Below, one piece after another: positions 47,013-59,440 of a stretch of 64,000 nucleotides of DNA. The notes under the pieces were generated by a model that saw only the letters and a program-made list of their open reading frames with translations, did not search any database and was not told the DNA's origin. Source of the stretch: Gigaspora rosea (taxonomy: Eukaryota; Glomeromycota; Glomeromycetes; Diversisporales; Gigasporaceae). The stretch is from assembly GCA_003550325.1 (NCBI GenBank), contig QKWP01000050.1, positions 520,172 to 584,171 of the forward strand, written 5' to 3'. The stretch's first letter is position 1, and each line of letters starts with the position of its first letter. The position numbers and the translations under genes were made by a program.

Positions 47013-47237
47013 TTTTACAAATTGCTAGAGGCTTTGCCTTCTGTCAGTGAGATTTCTTTTCATTGGGATTTTTCGGCGTTCGCAGAGTTTCACATTTTTT
47101 GGGCTTAGGATTGTTTTGATGATGACAAAGTTGCTATTTTTGCATTAGTATTTATGGATTCAAGAGTCGTAATATGTGGCAAAATGGTTCAAATTAAAGT
47201 AATAGATTTGGGCTTGGTTTTATGTACTATAATGTGA
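47013..47237 (+). pseudogene. Coding-like relic with one stop
   Basis: Following a TTGACAG acceptor-like site, the plus strand reads LLEALPSVSEISFHWDFSAF, then one in-frame TAG, then DDDKVAIFALVFMDSRVVIC and IKVIDLGLVLCTIM to a stop. Composition is protein-like and the frame is otherwise kept for 75 codons. No domain was recognised. It may be a fragment of a paralogue of a nearby gene. Confidence 0.3.
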
Positions 47238-48001
47238 GAAGATAAACGAGAAGATAAGCGAATAATTTAAAATTTGTTTATCGAATAAATTTAATAAATT
47301 TGACAATTCATTAATGAATTGAAATTTTTGTTTAATAATGCAAAGAACTAGTGATTTCTGTGATTTGATAATCTTTAAGGTTTGATAGAAATGTTAACAT
47401 AAATATTTACAAGTCCAGCTAATGACACCTGACAAAACTGACGACGTCAATCTAGTCAATAGTTTTATTACTGTTTCAACAGGCATCAATAGTCCCAGCA
47501 AAATATGCAATAATTATGTGTCTTAGACACTATTTTTTCAACATTTAAAATGCACTAATTGTGATATTAAGCTGTGAAAATTTATCGACACATTGTAATA
47601 AAAATATCCTATGCATTCAGGTATTAGAGAAATTTCTGTTTCTGCTTATGTATATAAATGATCCAAGTATTTTTGATTTGGTTGATTTTGATACAACTAT
47701 CAGGGTATTAGTCTTAAATTGATTATATATTTTATTCCGTTCCTATGATTGTCATTAAGTATGTTGAATATTTTTGACTTGTAACGATGGTTACAACTCA
47801 ATTTACACACGAAGCCACGAGGCTGCGCTCAAGACAATGTACTACGTTTATTGCACAAATGTATTTAATTTGTTGAATAAATATGCATTTGTTTTGAAAA
47901 TTTTTTCAAATATAAAAAGTGATCAAAACCACAATCATCTGAAAGATTTTATCTTGACTTTTACATATTTCAAAAAAAAAAATCGTTTGACCTTGTTTGA
48001 A
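47238..48001. other. 5' flank of the channel gene
   Basis: No independent gene. The frame of exon 1 remains open upstream to about 47774 with another in-frame ATG at 47838, but that stretch is Phe/Tyr/Lys-rich and not domain-like, so I start the gene at 48002. Confidence 0.45.
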
Positions 48002-51000
48002 ATGAGCTCGTCAAAATCAGAAGAACTGCTATCTGGAGATCAAGATCAACCTGAGATTTTAATCGACTCTAATCAGCACGGAGAAAAAAACGTCGTTCCG
48101 CACGGAGGGAAAAAAATTGATGAACTTGTTTTATCACCAAACATGGAATGCATTGCAACTTTGAGTATAGATGATAAATCAATTATTGTATGGACCATTT
48201 CAAAGACCATTACAAAAGAACTTATTGTCAAATACGACAGTTCATTGGGCGTTAATGATCTTGAACGTACTTTAAACGCTGATAAATTTTGTAAAAAACC
48301 AGATATTAATTTCGAAGATCTATTTTTACCTAGGAGTTTAATAGGAACCTCAGATTGTAAACATATCATAATAGAAATATATTCTTCATATTTTGAAATG
48401 AATTTTGGTTAGTTAATCAGTTAAAATTAATTAGTCATAAAGTTTAATCATATTTCATAATATTAATTTTTTTTGACAGCAATTATTGATACCACAACTA
48501 AATTAAGACAAAGATTGATTGCTCAAGGTTTAGAACAGATTGCCTTGCCAGTAAATGGTGCTGAAAGTAGATCCTTTCTAGAAAATGGAGATCTGGCAAT
48601 TCTCAAAGTGAAGCCTGTTTATCGGGTCTATATCTTTTCAAAATCAAACCCTAATGGAAAACATAAATGGACATGCAAAAAAAGTATTGAACTCGAAAAA
48701 TTTGATTTAGATCCGTACACTAATTCCGAAGATAGTTACAATTTTATTTCCAAAAAAGGAAAGCTGTTTGTGTGCTTCAGATACCCCTGGGTGATTATGC
48801 AATGGGACTTGATAACTCGGAAGTTTGATATGCAATATATATTAAATTGGAAACAGAATAAACTGTCAGTGGGTAAGTGTTAAAAGAATTGAATGTTGAC
48901 AGTATTGTTCATTGTTAACAATAACTTATTGTAGTATTGATTGCATTTATAGAGGCGTTCCGAATAGAGGCGTTGCGAATAGAACTAAATAGTGACAATA
49001 CAACGTTAGCAGTAGCTGAAAATGATTTTTATGGCAAATATTGGGTCTATATTTACTTAACAAAATCCGGTGTGATGGTAGTAAATAGTAGGTATTTTTA
49101 TGTAAAATTATCTATAAATTTTAATATCAAGATTAGTAATCAATTTATTTAATACTGTATTAGCAAATATCGATGCTGAACGTCTGTATAACTTCCATTT
49201 TATTGGATCAGAAGAAGAACGTTTGTTTTTCTCTTGCGATAATTCTTATGTACTGAATCCATATACACAATCTCTCGATAAATTTCATGATAATCATGTC
49301 ATATATGATATTGTCTCTGATTATATAATAAAAATTGATGATAATAACCATTTGTCAATTCAAAGGTTGTTTCAAAATGAAATTTGGAAAATTATTTTAG
49401 AGCGTGAAGAGCGTTGTCATAGTAATATATATATATATTCATATTTCGATATAAAAGAAATTATGCCATTTGTACAGAAAATTTTGGAGAAGTACAAGTC
49501 AGTTCAAAATTTGACTGAGAATTACTTAAATGTGCCATCAAATATGTCAGAAGAATGTCGTAGAGGTTTACGCACTTGGATTATTAAATATGAAGTAGAT
49601 AATTCTGGAATGTGGGAAATACAGTTAAAAGCCAAAATTAGGTCTAGTGAAGAAATAGATATATGTAGATTTAGTTTAAAAGGTAATATTTTTGAATACA
49701 AAGTGCTTGAAAATGGGGACATATTGTTGGTTTTTCCGTTAAACATATTTATCTATACAATAAAAAAACATTCTGATGAAAATTTTGAAGGAGAATTAAT
49801 TTATTGGTGGAACATCGAAGTTAGAGAAGGAGAAAACCCAGAAAAACCAAAAGATTTCATAATTAGTCTTCTTACTTCGTTTATAAAGAATTTTAACTTT
49901 GTTTCTCACAATTTGGGTTTTGAAATCTTACCAGCACCACCTCTTTCTCAGAGTTTATATTATACAGACTTAATGAATTATTCTCCTAATGTTTCAGGGA
50001 AGGAATCTACAGAAAGCTCAACATTATTAAAATTATATGGACAAGATACATGCTATAAATTAATTGAAGGTATAAAAAAGACAGATAATAAAGCAAAATC
50101 AATTGATAAATTACTTGATAATTGTTATAATAATAGCTTGTCAATGTTAGAGAGTGGTGATATTTGCAGCTTCATATTAATCACAGGTCAAATTGCTTTT
50201 ACACTGATTAAGTTAGAGGAATATAATAAAAATAGGAGATTTACAGAAGCATTCTTATCTAAGACTAATTTATTGATTGGTCATATTGACCCTAATTATT
50301 ATCATAGAAACAATGATTCTCTATTATTTAATCTTCAACATTGTAGAGCATATTTTAATTCACATAGCTTATCTAATACTTCATTTTTTAATTACTTGTT
50401 TTTCTGGATTTCTAAAAAATTGAACTTTCTAAAAGAATCTTATCCGAAAGTTTATCAAATTTTAGCATTTCCTTATTTGCTTTATTCATCTTACATTACA
50501 ATCTATCCCCAAGAAACGTAATTTTAATATTTCCATTATTAGGTTTTGCCACATATTCTAAAAAATATTCTTATAATGAACTATTTTATTTACAAGATAA
50601 TCCTTTTACCTCACTATTGAATACTCCTGATTATTATAAATGGTGGAGTATTAAAGCACTTATCAACTTCAAGTGGAACACTTATGGAAGATTTTATTAT
50701 TTCATAATGTGGGCAATTTATTCAATTTTTATGTGTTGTTTTTTAATTGTTTCAACAATTCCAGAACCTAAACTTTCTTGGAATTATCAAATAATTTTTT
50801 TGGTTGCAACCATTTTTTTTGGATTTATTCATTTTATTTTTGAAGTTCACCAATTTATTCATAAACCAACAGCATATATTTCTAGTCCTTGGAATTGGTT
50901 TGGTATATATATTAATTTTATAACTAATTAAATATACAATTATACTATTAAAGTTTAATTTATAATTTGTTAAAATTTAATTATAGATCTTGCTGCCATA

Positions 51001-51371
51001 CTAGCACCAACAATTACTTCATTTATCTGGCTACATGATGAAACTCCATCAATTTGGATTATAACTATTGCTGCTTTTTTACTTGAAATTAAATTTTTAT
51101 TATTTTTTCATGCTTTAGATTATTTTGGAACTTATTTTGCAATTATGATAGGTGTGGCACAAAAAATCTTTTCTTTTCTTGTTATTTTAGGAATTATAGT
51201 TTTAGCCTTCGCACATTCTTTACATCTTTTATTAAGGCCTACTAGTAAATATTCCTATGATCAGCCAAGTTCTACAGATGATGCTAATAATCCTTGGAAT
51301 CTTGTTCCAACATATCAGTTTATTTCATCTAATTGCACAGTTGGAAAATCAATACTTGTTGAAACTCCAGA
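48002..51371 (+). CDS. WD40-like/TRP-type ion channel, upstream copy, 3'-truncated at a gap
   Basis: Exons: 48002-48407, 48480-48872, 48935-49087, 49164-50902, 50987-51371; introns of 62-84 nt have GT/AG ends and compatible phases. The N-terminal 800 residues are cytosolic and start with a WD40-like blade (LVLSPNMECIATLSIDDKSI, IVWT). Membrane segments follow: S1 FYYFIMWAIYSIFMCCFLIV, S2 IIFLVATIFFGFIHFIF, S3 LAAILAPTITSFIWL, S4 IITIAAFLLEIKFLLFF, S5 FLVILGIIVLAFAHSLHLLL, then the start of the pore loop (PWNLVPTYQF) before an N at 51372. This is the TRP/ion-transport fold, presumably a non-selective cation channel. Exon 4 is 1 nt short of keeping frame: the frame breaks at about 50511-50521 and resumes at LIFPLLGFATYS. 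The first AG at 48933 is preferred for exon 3; AG at 48951 also keeps frame. Confidence 0.75.
48468..51135 (+). repeat. Direct duplication, left copy (pairs with 51373-54040)
   Basis: A 2,668-bp segment, exons and introns included, recurs 2,905 bp downstream with no difference that I could find. It starts in the poly-T tract before exon 2 and ends inside the S4-S5 coding region. Confidence 0.9.
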
Positions 51372-51372
51372 N
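51372..51372. other. Ambiguous base (N) at the junction of the two copies
   Basis: The only N I noticed in the window. To its left the reading frame is in the channel pore region; to its right the sequence restarts in the poly-T tract before exon 2. A real single-base ambiguity exactly at this junction is unlikely, so it probably marks a contig join. Confidence 0.9.
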
Positions 51373-54040
51373 TTTTTTTGACAGCAATTATTGATACCAC
51401 AACTAAATTAAGACAAAGATTGATTGCTCAAGGTTTAGAACAGATTGCCTTGCCAGTAAATGGTGCTGAAAGTAGATCCTTTCTAGAAAATGGAGATCTG
51501 GCAATTCTCAAAGTGAAGCCTGTTTATCGGGTCTATATCTTTTCAAAATCAAACCCTAATGGAAAACATAAATGGACATGCAAAAAAAGTATTGAACTCG
51601 AAAAATTTGATTTAGATCCGTACACTAATTCCGAAGATAGTTACAATTTTATTTCCAAAAAAGGAAAGCTGTTTGTGTGCTTCAGATACCCCTGGGTGAT
51701 TATGCAATGGGACTTGATAACTCGGAAGTTTGATATGCAATATATATTAAATTGGAAACAGAATAAACTGTCAGTGGGTAAGTGTTAAAAGAATTGAATG
51801 TTGACAGTATTGTTCATTGTTAACAATAACTTATTGTAGTATTGATTGCATTTATAGAGGCGTTCCGAATAGAGGCGTTGCGAATAGAACTAAATAGTGA
51901 CAATACAACGTTAGCAGTAGCTGAAAATGATTTTTATGGCAAATATTGGGTCTATATTTACTTAACAAAATCCGGTGTGATGGTAGTAAATAGTAGGTAT
52001 TTTTATGTAAAATTATCTATAAATTTTAATATCAAGATTAGTAATCAATTTATTTAATACTGTATTAGCAAATATCGATGCTGAACGTCTGTATAACTTC
52101 CATTTTATTGGATCAGAAGAAGAACGTTTGTTTTTCTCTTGCGATAATTCTTATGTACTGAATCCATATACACAATCTCTCGATAAATTTCATGATAATC
52201 ATGTCATATATGATATTGTCTCTGATTATATAATAAAAATTGATGATAATAACCATTTGTCAATTCAAAGGTTGTTTCAAAATGAAATTTGGAAAATTAT
52301 TTTAGAGCGTGAAGAGCGTTGTCATAGTAATATATATATATATTCATATTTCGATATAAAAGAAATTATGCCATTTGTACAGAAAATTTTGGAGAAGTAC
52401 AAGTCAGTTCAAAATTTGACTGAGAATTACTTAAATGTGCCATCAAATATGTCAGAAGAATGTCGTAGAGGTTTACGCACTTGGATTATTAAATATGAAG
52501 TAGATAATTCTGGAATGTGGGAAATACAGTTAAAAGCCAAAATTAGGTCTAGTGAAGAAATAGATATATGTAGATTTAGTTTAAAAGGTAATATTTTTGA
52601 ATACAAAGTGCTTGAAAATGGGGACATATTGTTGGTTTTTCCGTTAAACATATTTATCTATACAATAAAAAAACATTCTGATGAAAATTTTGAAGGAGAA
52701 TTAATTTATTGGTGGAACATCGAAGTTAGAGAAGGAGAAAACCCAGAAAAACCAAAAGATTTCATAATTAGTCTTCTTACTTCGTTTATAAAGAATTTTA
52801 ACTTTGTTTCTCACAATTTGGGTTTTGAAATCTTACCAGCACCACCTCTTTCTCAGAGTTTATATTATACAGACTTAATGAATTATTCTCCTAATGTTTC
52901 AGGGAAGGAATCTACAGAAAGCTCAACATTATTAAAATTATATGGACAAGATACATGCTATAAATTAATTGAAGGTATAAAAAAGACAGATAATAAAGCA
53001 AAATCAATTGATAAATTACTTGATAATTGTTATAATAATAGCTTGTCAATGTTAGAGAGTGGTGATATTTGCAGCTTCATATTAATCACAGGTCAAATTG
53101 CTTTTACACTGATTAAGTTAGAGGAATATAATAAAAATAGGAGATTTACAGAAGCATTCTTATCTAAGACTAATTTATTGATTGGTCATATTGACCCTAA
53201 TTATTATCATAGAAACAATGATTCTCTATTATTTAATCTTCAACATTGTAGAGCATATTTTAATTCACATAGCTTATCTAATACTTCATTTTTTAATTAC
53301 TTGTTTTTCTGGATTTCTAAAAAATTGAACTTTCTAAAAGAATCTTATCCGAAAGTTTATCAAATTTTAGCATTTCCTTATTTGCTTTATTCATCTTACA
53401 TTACAATCTATCCCCAAGAAACGTAATTTTAATATTTCCATTATTAGGTTTTGCCACATATTCTAAAAAATATTCTTATAATGAACTATTTTATTTACAA
53501 GATAATCCTTTTACCTCACTATTGAATACTCCTGATTATTATAAATGGTGGAGTATTAAAGCACTTATCAACTTCAAGTGGAACACTTATGGAAGATTTT
53601 ATTATTTCATAATGTGGGCAATTTATTCAATTTTTATGTGTTGTTTTTTAATTGTTTCAACAATTCCAGAACCTAAACTTTCTTGGAATTATCAAATAAT
53701 TTTTTTGGTTGCAACCATTTTTTTTGGATTTATTCATTTTATTTTTGAAGTTCACCAATTTATTCATAAACCAACAGCATATATTTCTAGTCCTTGGAAT
53801 TGGTTTGGTATATATATTAATTTTATAACTAATTAAATATACAATTATACTATTAAAGTTTAATTTATAATTTGTTAAAATTTAATTATAGATCTTGCTG
53901 CCATACTAGCACCAACAATTACTTCATTTATCTGGCTACATGATGAAACTCCATCAATTTGGATTATAACTATTGCTGCTTTTTTACTTGAAATTAAATT
54001 TTTATTATTTTTTCATGCTTTAGATTATTTTGGAACTTAT
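51373..54040 (+). repeat. Direct duplication, right copy (pairs with 48468-51135)
   Basis: Identical by eye to the left copy. It diverges at 54041, where the left copy continues with 144 bp encoding S5 and this copy goes straight to GATGCTAATAATCCTTGG. Confidence 0.9.
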
Positions 54041-55277
54041 GATGCTAATAATCCTTGGAACTTAGTTCCAACATATCAATTTATTTCATCTAATGGTACT
54101 GTTGGAAAATCAACACTTATTGAAACTCCAGATGATAGCACAAATTTGTTTACAATGTTTAGTACTTCGATTTTGGCTGTATATTTTATGCTAACAGGTA
54201 TTATACAGTGTAATAGTTTATTAAACAAAATTTATCAAAAAAATTAGTACATTTTTAAATAGGTGCCCTATTTATTTAGTATATCTTTTCTATTTCAAAA
54301 CTTGATTATAAACCATCTTTTGAAATTATAAAAAAATTTTTCTATTAATTTTTACTATTCTTATTCTAATATTAAAAAATTAAATTTTATAATAAAAAAT
54401 CTTATATTGATTAATTATTAGAAATACTAAATAATAGGGACACCATTGATAAATTTCTAACTATACATATTTTTTTATTTTTAGGAGATTCAAGTTATAT
54501 TTCTTCATGGAACTTAAAAAATAACTGGACATTAGCATTTTTATTAGTTATATTTTCATTTTTTACAACTATTTATTTATTGAATTTATTTATTTCTTTA
54601 CTTGGGGATGCTATTGATGATAAAAATAATGAAGAGTCTTTTTTAAAACTAAAAGGAGAGGTAAAAATTTTTTTATTTAATAATTTTCTATAAATAGTAT
54701 AAAATAATTACTATATATATTTAATTATTAGATATCAACTGAAATTGAACTTTTTTGGATGTTGCCTTATCAAAGAAGAAAGAACAATTGGTTTCCAGAA
54801 ATTTTGTAATTAATTTTGTTTCCTATATTTTTTATATTCAAATATCATATACATATTATATATTAAAATATAATTTAAATTTTTAGATATTACAAAGCTT
54901 CAGTTAATAAGTTTAAAAAATATGTAGAAAGTTTTGAAAATAAAGAAAGCTTGCCTTCTAAAATTCTGGAAATTACTGAAAGTAAAACTTCAGAAAAACT
55001 AAAAAATCAAATAAATGAAGTATTTAATAATGAAACATTTAAAAGCCAAATAAGTGAAGTATTTAAAAATGAACTATTTAAAAATCAAATAAATGAAGTA
55101 TTAAAAACTCAAATAGATGAAACATTGACAAGTAAAATAAATGAATCACTAAAAAATCAAGTAGATAAAATATTAAAAGATCCATTGGATAAAATTAATA
55201 AATTAATTGAGCTTATTGAAAAAAAGAACAAGAATAATAAATCTTTAACTAAAATTGTATGTACAACAATTTTATAA
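51385..55277 (+). CDS. TRP-type ion channel, downstream copy, lacks exon 1 and S5
   Basis: Exons: 51385-51777, 51840-51992, 52069-53807, 53892-54197, 54485-54660, 54732-54805, 54887-55277. All splice phases agree except the shared 1-nt shift near 53416-53426. Compared with the upstream copy, 48 codons for the S4-S5 linker and S5 are missing in frame at 54040/54041. It then supplies the pore region (PWNLVPTYQF, FTMFSTSILAVYFMLTG), S6 (LAFLLVIFSFFTTIYLLNLF followed by ISLLGDAIDD, the TRP-like S6 end), a short basic linker (PYQRRKNNWFP) and a C-terminal coiled coil. The last exon is built from KNQINEVF-like 10-12-residue repeats ending in NKLIELIEKK. No start exon lies 5' of it. Taken alone it would be a non-functional channel; with the upstream exons it supplies the missing 3' end. 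Confidence 0.7.
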
Positions 55278-57343
55278 ATAATAACTTACAATAGAGTAGC
55301 ATAAAGAAAATTTTATTAAGCTAAAATTTTTTTATTTATTTTAAATATTTTTTAGTAAATAGTTTATTTTGTTTTTTTTATTAATATTTATTTTTTTTAT
55401 TAAGTATAATATTTATTAAAATTTGATAAATTATTTATATTAGCAATTTAAAGCTTTAATACCAGAAATAGCATAATGAAATTACATAGTATATTGTTTA
55501 TAAGCAGTACTGCTCACTTCACAAAAATTATCTTATTTTATAGTCAATCAATTTACCTACAAGTTTACTTTACAAACAATTAATTTAAAACTAGATTATT
55601 TTGTAAAAGCTTATTTAATAGAATTAATTTCACAGACACTAGAATTAATGTTAAAATTTAGAGTTAAGGTTAGGTAAGATATAGTCTGCAAAATAAGCAA
55701 TCTATAAAATAAACTATTTATAAAATAAAATTAATAGTTTGTTTGCAGAATAAACTTATTGGTAAATTATTTATTTGTGAACTTAGAAGTTTTTGAATCA
55801 ATTATAAAAAAGTCAAAGTATTTTAAACATTTCTATTTATAAGGTAGCTGCATGATGAGTTGCGCTAAAACCAGGAACGTAAACAACGTTTTGTAATATG
55901 ACTATTAGAATATTATAAAGTTTTTCCGTATTTCGCAAAATGATGCATAGGGGTGTAATTTCAAATTTTAGCCTATATTAAGTATAATTCAGGCTAGCAT
56001 ATTAAATAATGTCATGGACATCATTATGCAACAATAAAGTAATTAGATATAACAATTAAATTAATTTGAAAAAAAGAAAACAAATTTTTATATATGCTGT
56101 TACCAAATAAAAGAGCATTAATATTTAGAAATGGCAAAGGTTATAACTGGTCATAACCGTAATTGATACCAGTTAGAAGTTCCTAACTGAATGGTTAAAA
56201 ATCTGAGCAATAATAAAATTATTATAGCTTTAATATTTGTATGGGAACCACTGATCAAAGAAAACTTCAGGCAACACAACAATGACCAGGAAGTGCAATT
56301 AATATTAAGATTCAATTATGACTTCCAGGTAGATTAATGGCAAAAACGATCTTTGCGCCACAAGGATGGTAAATGACATGAAATGACCTTGTGATCCAAA
56401 TAAATAATGACCAGATGTTGGTCATTTCAAAGGTGAAATGTCCTATTAGGTCATTTAAAATTTATATTAAAACTAGAGATATAGTAATTTAGTTGGTCAC
56501 AACTTCTTAATCAGTTATTTAATCAAATATGTGTGTTGCATATAATTAAATAGAGTATTTCATCATATTAATATATGTAAATGCAAATAATTTTTATGCT
56601 CCGGATGCAAATAAATAAATAATTTTTATGCTCCAACTAGCCAGATGCAAATAAAATAAAAATTTAAATAGTCATAAATTAACTTAAATTAATAAAAATT
56701 CTTTACATTTACAACATTAATGTGATTAAATAGTATATCTTATGAATAGCTTATTTTAACTTACTAATTGAAATTAAAAACAATATTCATGAATTGATTA
56801 TTTTAAATAATTAGATTATCAAACTTTGTTTATTTGGTGAGTCCACAAATTCAACATAAATAGCCACCCTATGTACATCATATTTTATAAAATTTATTTA
56901 GGGGAGTAACAAAAATCAGGTGATTTTTTAGGGGGAGGGGGTAAAAAAAGTTAAAATTATATATAAGAACCTGACTATTTATATATTAAGGAAGAGGGAG
57001 GGGGGTAGGCCTCTGATAAAAAATAATCAGGTGATTAATGACACTGCCCTTATCTATAAAAAGGAAATAAGGTGAATAGTTAATTGAGCTCTTGAAATGT
57101 AATGAAGTTGAAGTGACTATTGTACTATGATATGGGACTCAAAAAAAGTGCAAATATGGTGAATTAAGCAGCCAGTATTTATAAAACTTATTTTTAATAC
57201 TTAGATTAATAAATATCCTTTGTGGATTATTATGACAAATGTTTGCGAATAATTTATTTTAGATCTTAGATTAATAAATATTTTTTATATCCTAAGTTCT
57301 ATAAGTGAAATTAAATAGTAAATATCATAACTTAAATAACTTA
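55278..57343. other. Gene-free stretch downstream of the channel gene
   Basis: AT-rich. 56110-56210 has taactggtcataaccg/accagttagaag-type inverted words; 56370-56460 has a ggtaaatgacatgaaatgac motif related to the MITE at 58000. G-rich agggggaggggg tracts at 56930-57005 resemble the ends of the 59441-60036 element. No ORF was accepted. Confidence 0.5.
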
Positions 57344-57352
57344 TTTCAGACC

Positions 57353-57700
57353 AAAGACGATGATTTTCTGCGGTGACTAAACTCAAATTCTGCAGTGATT
57401 AAATTTAATTTCTGTGATTATCTGCAAAATAAATTTTAGCAAATTTCTGCAATAAAAACCCTGCTTTTGCACTCAAAAATTGGAATATTCTGAAGCTTTC
57501 TGATGACCACGTTCATATTTTGTATTAATTGATTTTCTACCCTTCCAAAACTCTCTGCCAAAACTCATAATTTGATTGGATCCTGGTCAAATTTTAGGTC
57601 AATTCTGCAATTATCCGTGATAAAATCCAATTTCTGCAAAAATGGGCAAATTCTGCAAATTCTGCGGCATTCTGCATTTTGCAGGAAATCATCATCTCTG
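57353..57700. mobile_element. TIR element with 9-bp target duplication (348 bp)
   Basis: The ends gacgatgattttctgc and gcaggaaatcatcatctc are inverted matches, and the arms are rich in attctgca/tgcagaat words. The direct repeat tttcagacc is exact at 57344-57352 and 57701-57709. A 9-bp duplication is typical of Mutator-like elements; the superfamily call is inference. No ORF. Confidence 0.75.
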
Positions 57701-57999
57701 TTTCAGACCTAGATTATAAAATGTTTTTATATTCACTAAGTGTTGTAAAATATATAAAATTAAAAATAATAATCATAACTTGAATGGCTTATTTGAATGC
57801 ATAACCTCGATAAATATTATTAAAATTTGTAAGCATCTATATGCCGTTGACCCGGGTCATGACTTGGAACACTATTATCTGACTGAGTTGGGTCTCTAGG
57901 CACAGCATCCGATTATATACAAACATTAAATGACCCACTATTGCAAATGACTCAGGCCTTTTCTGAATGACCCATTTTTTCCAAATGACTTGAGTTATT
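57701..57999. other. Spacer, no gene
   Basis: 57840-57990 contains several aatgac(c/t)ca words and a gacccgggtc palindrome, as in the GGGTCA-rich elements elsewhere. Confidence 0.4.
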
Positions 58000-58078
58000 C
58001 AGTGATGGTAAATGACCTGAAATGACTCAAATAAGCCAATGTCTAGTCATTTGTAATTTGGGTCATTTATCATCACTG
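58000..58078. mobile_element. Very small MITE (CAGTGATGGTAAATGACC), 79 bp
   Basis: cagtgatggtaaatgacc at the left is matched by gggtcatttatcatcactg at the right. The CAGTGATG end is hAT-like, but no 8-bp duplication was seen. Confidence 0.65.
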
Positions 58079-59189
58079 TTACCCAATGATGACCTTAACT
58101 TTCTGATAGGTCCGATAAAAAATTTTCTGATCCCATGATACACAATCTGAAGAATTAACTTTGCATAACCTTAGAATTAATTTAGGCCATGCAAAGTTAA
58201 ATTTTTTTTAGTAAAGAAAAAAAATCTGATAGCAACTGGAATTTTGAAACACCAGGTTATTCAAATGAAAAATTAACTTTGCATGGCCTAATAATAATCA
58301 CTTGATTATTAAAATTTTCTCTGAATTATTCGATGTTCTATGGAGCTTGGAATCACAGGACTGAGAATCGTTTTACATCACTAATCAACCTTATCATTAT
58401 AATTTCCCTATTAAATTCCATATTCAGCAATTATGAGAAAATCATTAACCCAAACAGGATTCATGAAATCACATATTCAATAAAAATCAAGATTTTGGGA
58501 ACGAAGTCATAGGGCACCCTTGTCACAAGATCATAATCTACACCCATGGTATCATATAAATAGTTCGTTAGTATGAGGTAAGTATCAATTTGATTGATTT
58601 AGTGATATTTATAAATAATTGGTAAGTATGTTGATAAGTAGGGGTAATTAATTAAGGGATGACAATAGGCGATTTTGTTTGATGTATTGCATAATAAGTA
58701 TTTATCAAGGGATGGAATTATGAAGTCATAGTAAATGATAATTTAGGAAGGGAGTAACAGAAGTTTGTTCTCCCTTTTTTGTCTTTGCTGCTAGCTCGAC
58801 ACAAGTCTAGCTTCATTGTTGATGCTCACCCACATACCATTGGGCAAAAATATTTTTGGGGTACTTGGAGTTATAGGTGTGATTGATAGCTCGGATGGAC
58901 AACCTGGATATCGAATATGAGTAATTTGATAGCCCGACTTTACAGTTTGGATATCAAAAAAAAATAAATCAGTTTAGTGATGCTAGGAACTGACTGTATA
59001 CCACATGAGCAGCAAGGCAATATCCCATATTCATTGTTGTATCAGGTGATCAAGTGACAAAAGCCAATTCTGTTATAACTATATAGAAATACTGATCCAA
59101 TCAGATTACAAATCTCATGTACAAACGCAAAGCTCTGAATTAAACCATATGTTTGTCCTTTGTACTATGTTCCTGGTAAAAACTGTGAA
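58079..59189. other. Gene-free stretch
   Basis: 58180-58290 has two inverted/direct ttaactttgcat(a/g) motifs. 58640-59060 is less AT-rich but has no ORF or identifiable family; an LTR fragment is possible but unsupported. Confidence 0.4.
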
Positions 59190-59336
59190 CCAAGTGATCA
59201 TCACTTCAATGAAATCATGTAATTATGTAATTTGTTTACTAGCACTAACAAAATTGGCCAAAACTAACTTATCACCTAACTTAACACTAACTCTAACTTA
59301 GGCCGAATTATTAATCATGTGAAGTGATGATTATGA
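59190..59336. repeat. Dispersed repeat, copy 2 (pair with 34005-34140)
   Basis: The core from 59231 shares tttactagcactaacaaaa, ttatcacctaact and aggccgaat with the first copy. The terminal gtgatcatcacttca / tgaagtgatgatta pair marks a MITE-like unit. Confidence 0.65.
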
Positions 59337-59440
59337 AGATATCACTAAGTTCACTGTTCCTGAAGCTACCTATTGCGGTGTGTAGTTGAATTAGTTGATT
59401 TTGAAATCAACTATCTTAATTTCTACTATAATTTACTGTT

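Noticed and set aside
47774..48001. N-terminal extension of the channel gene
   Set aside because: Open frame upstream of 48002 is low in domain-like content; ATG at 48002 followed by a Ser/Glu-rich start is the more natural beginning.
50516..50542. A 25-nt intron at the channel frameshift
   Set aside because: GT and AG are present, but 25 nt is far below the 62-84 nt of neighbouring introns; a missing base fits the exon phases better.
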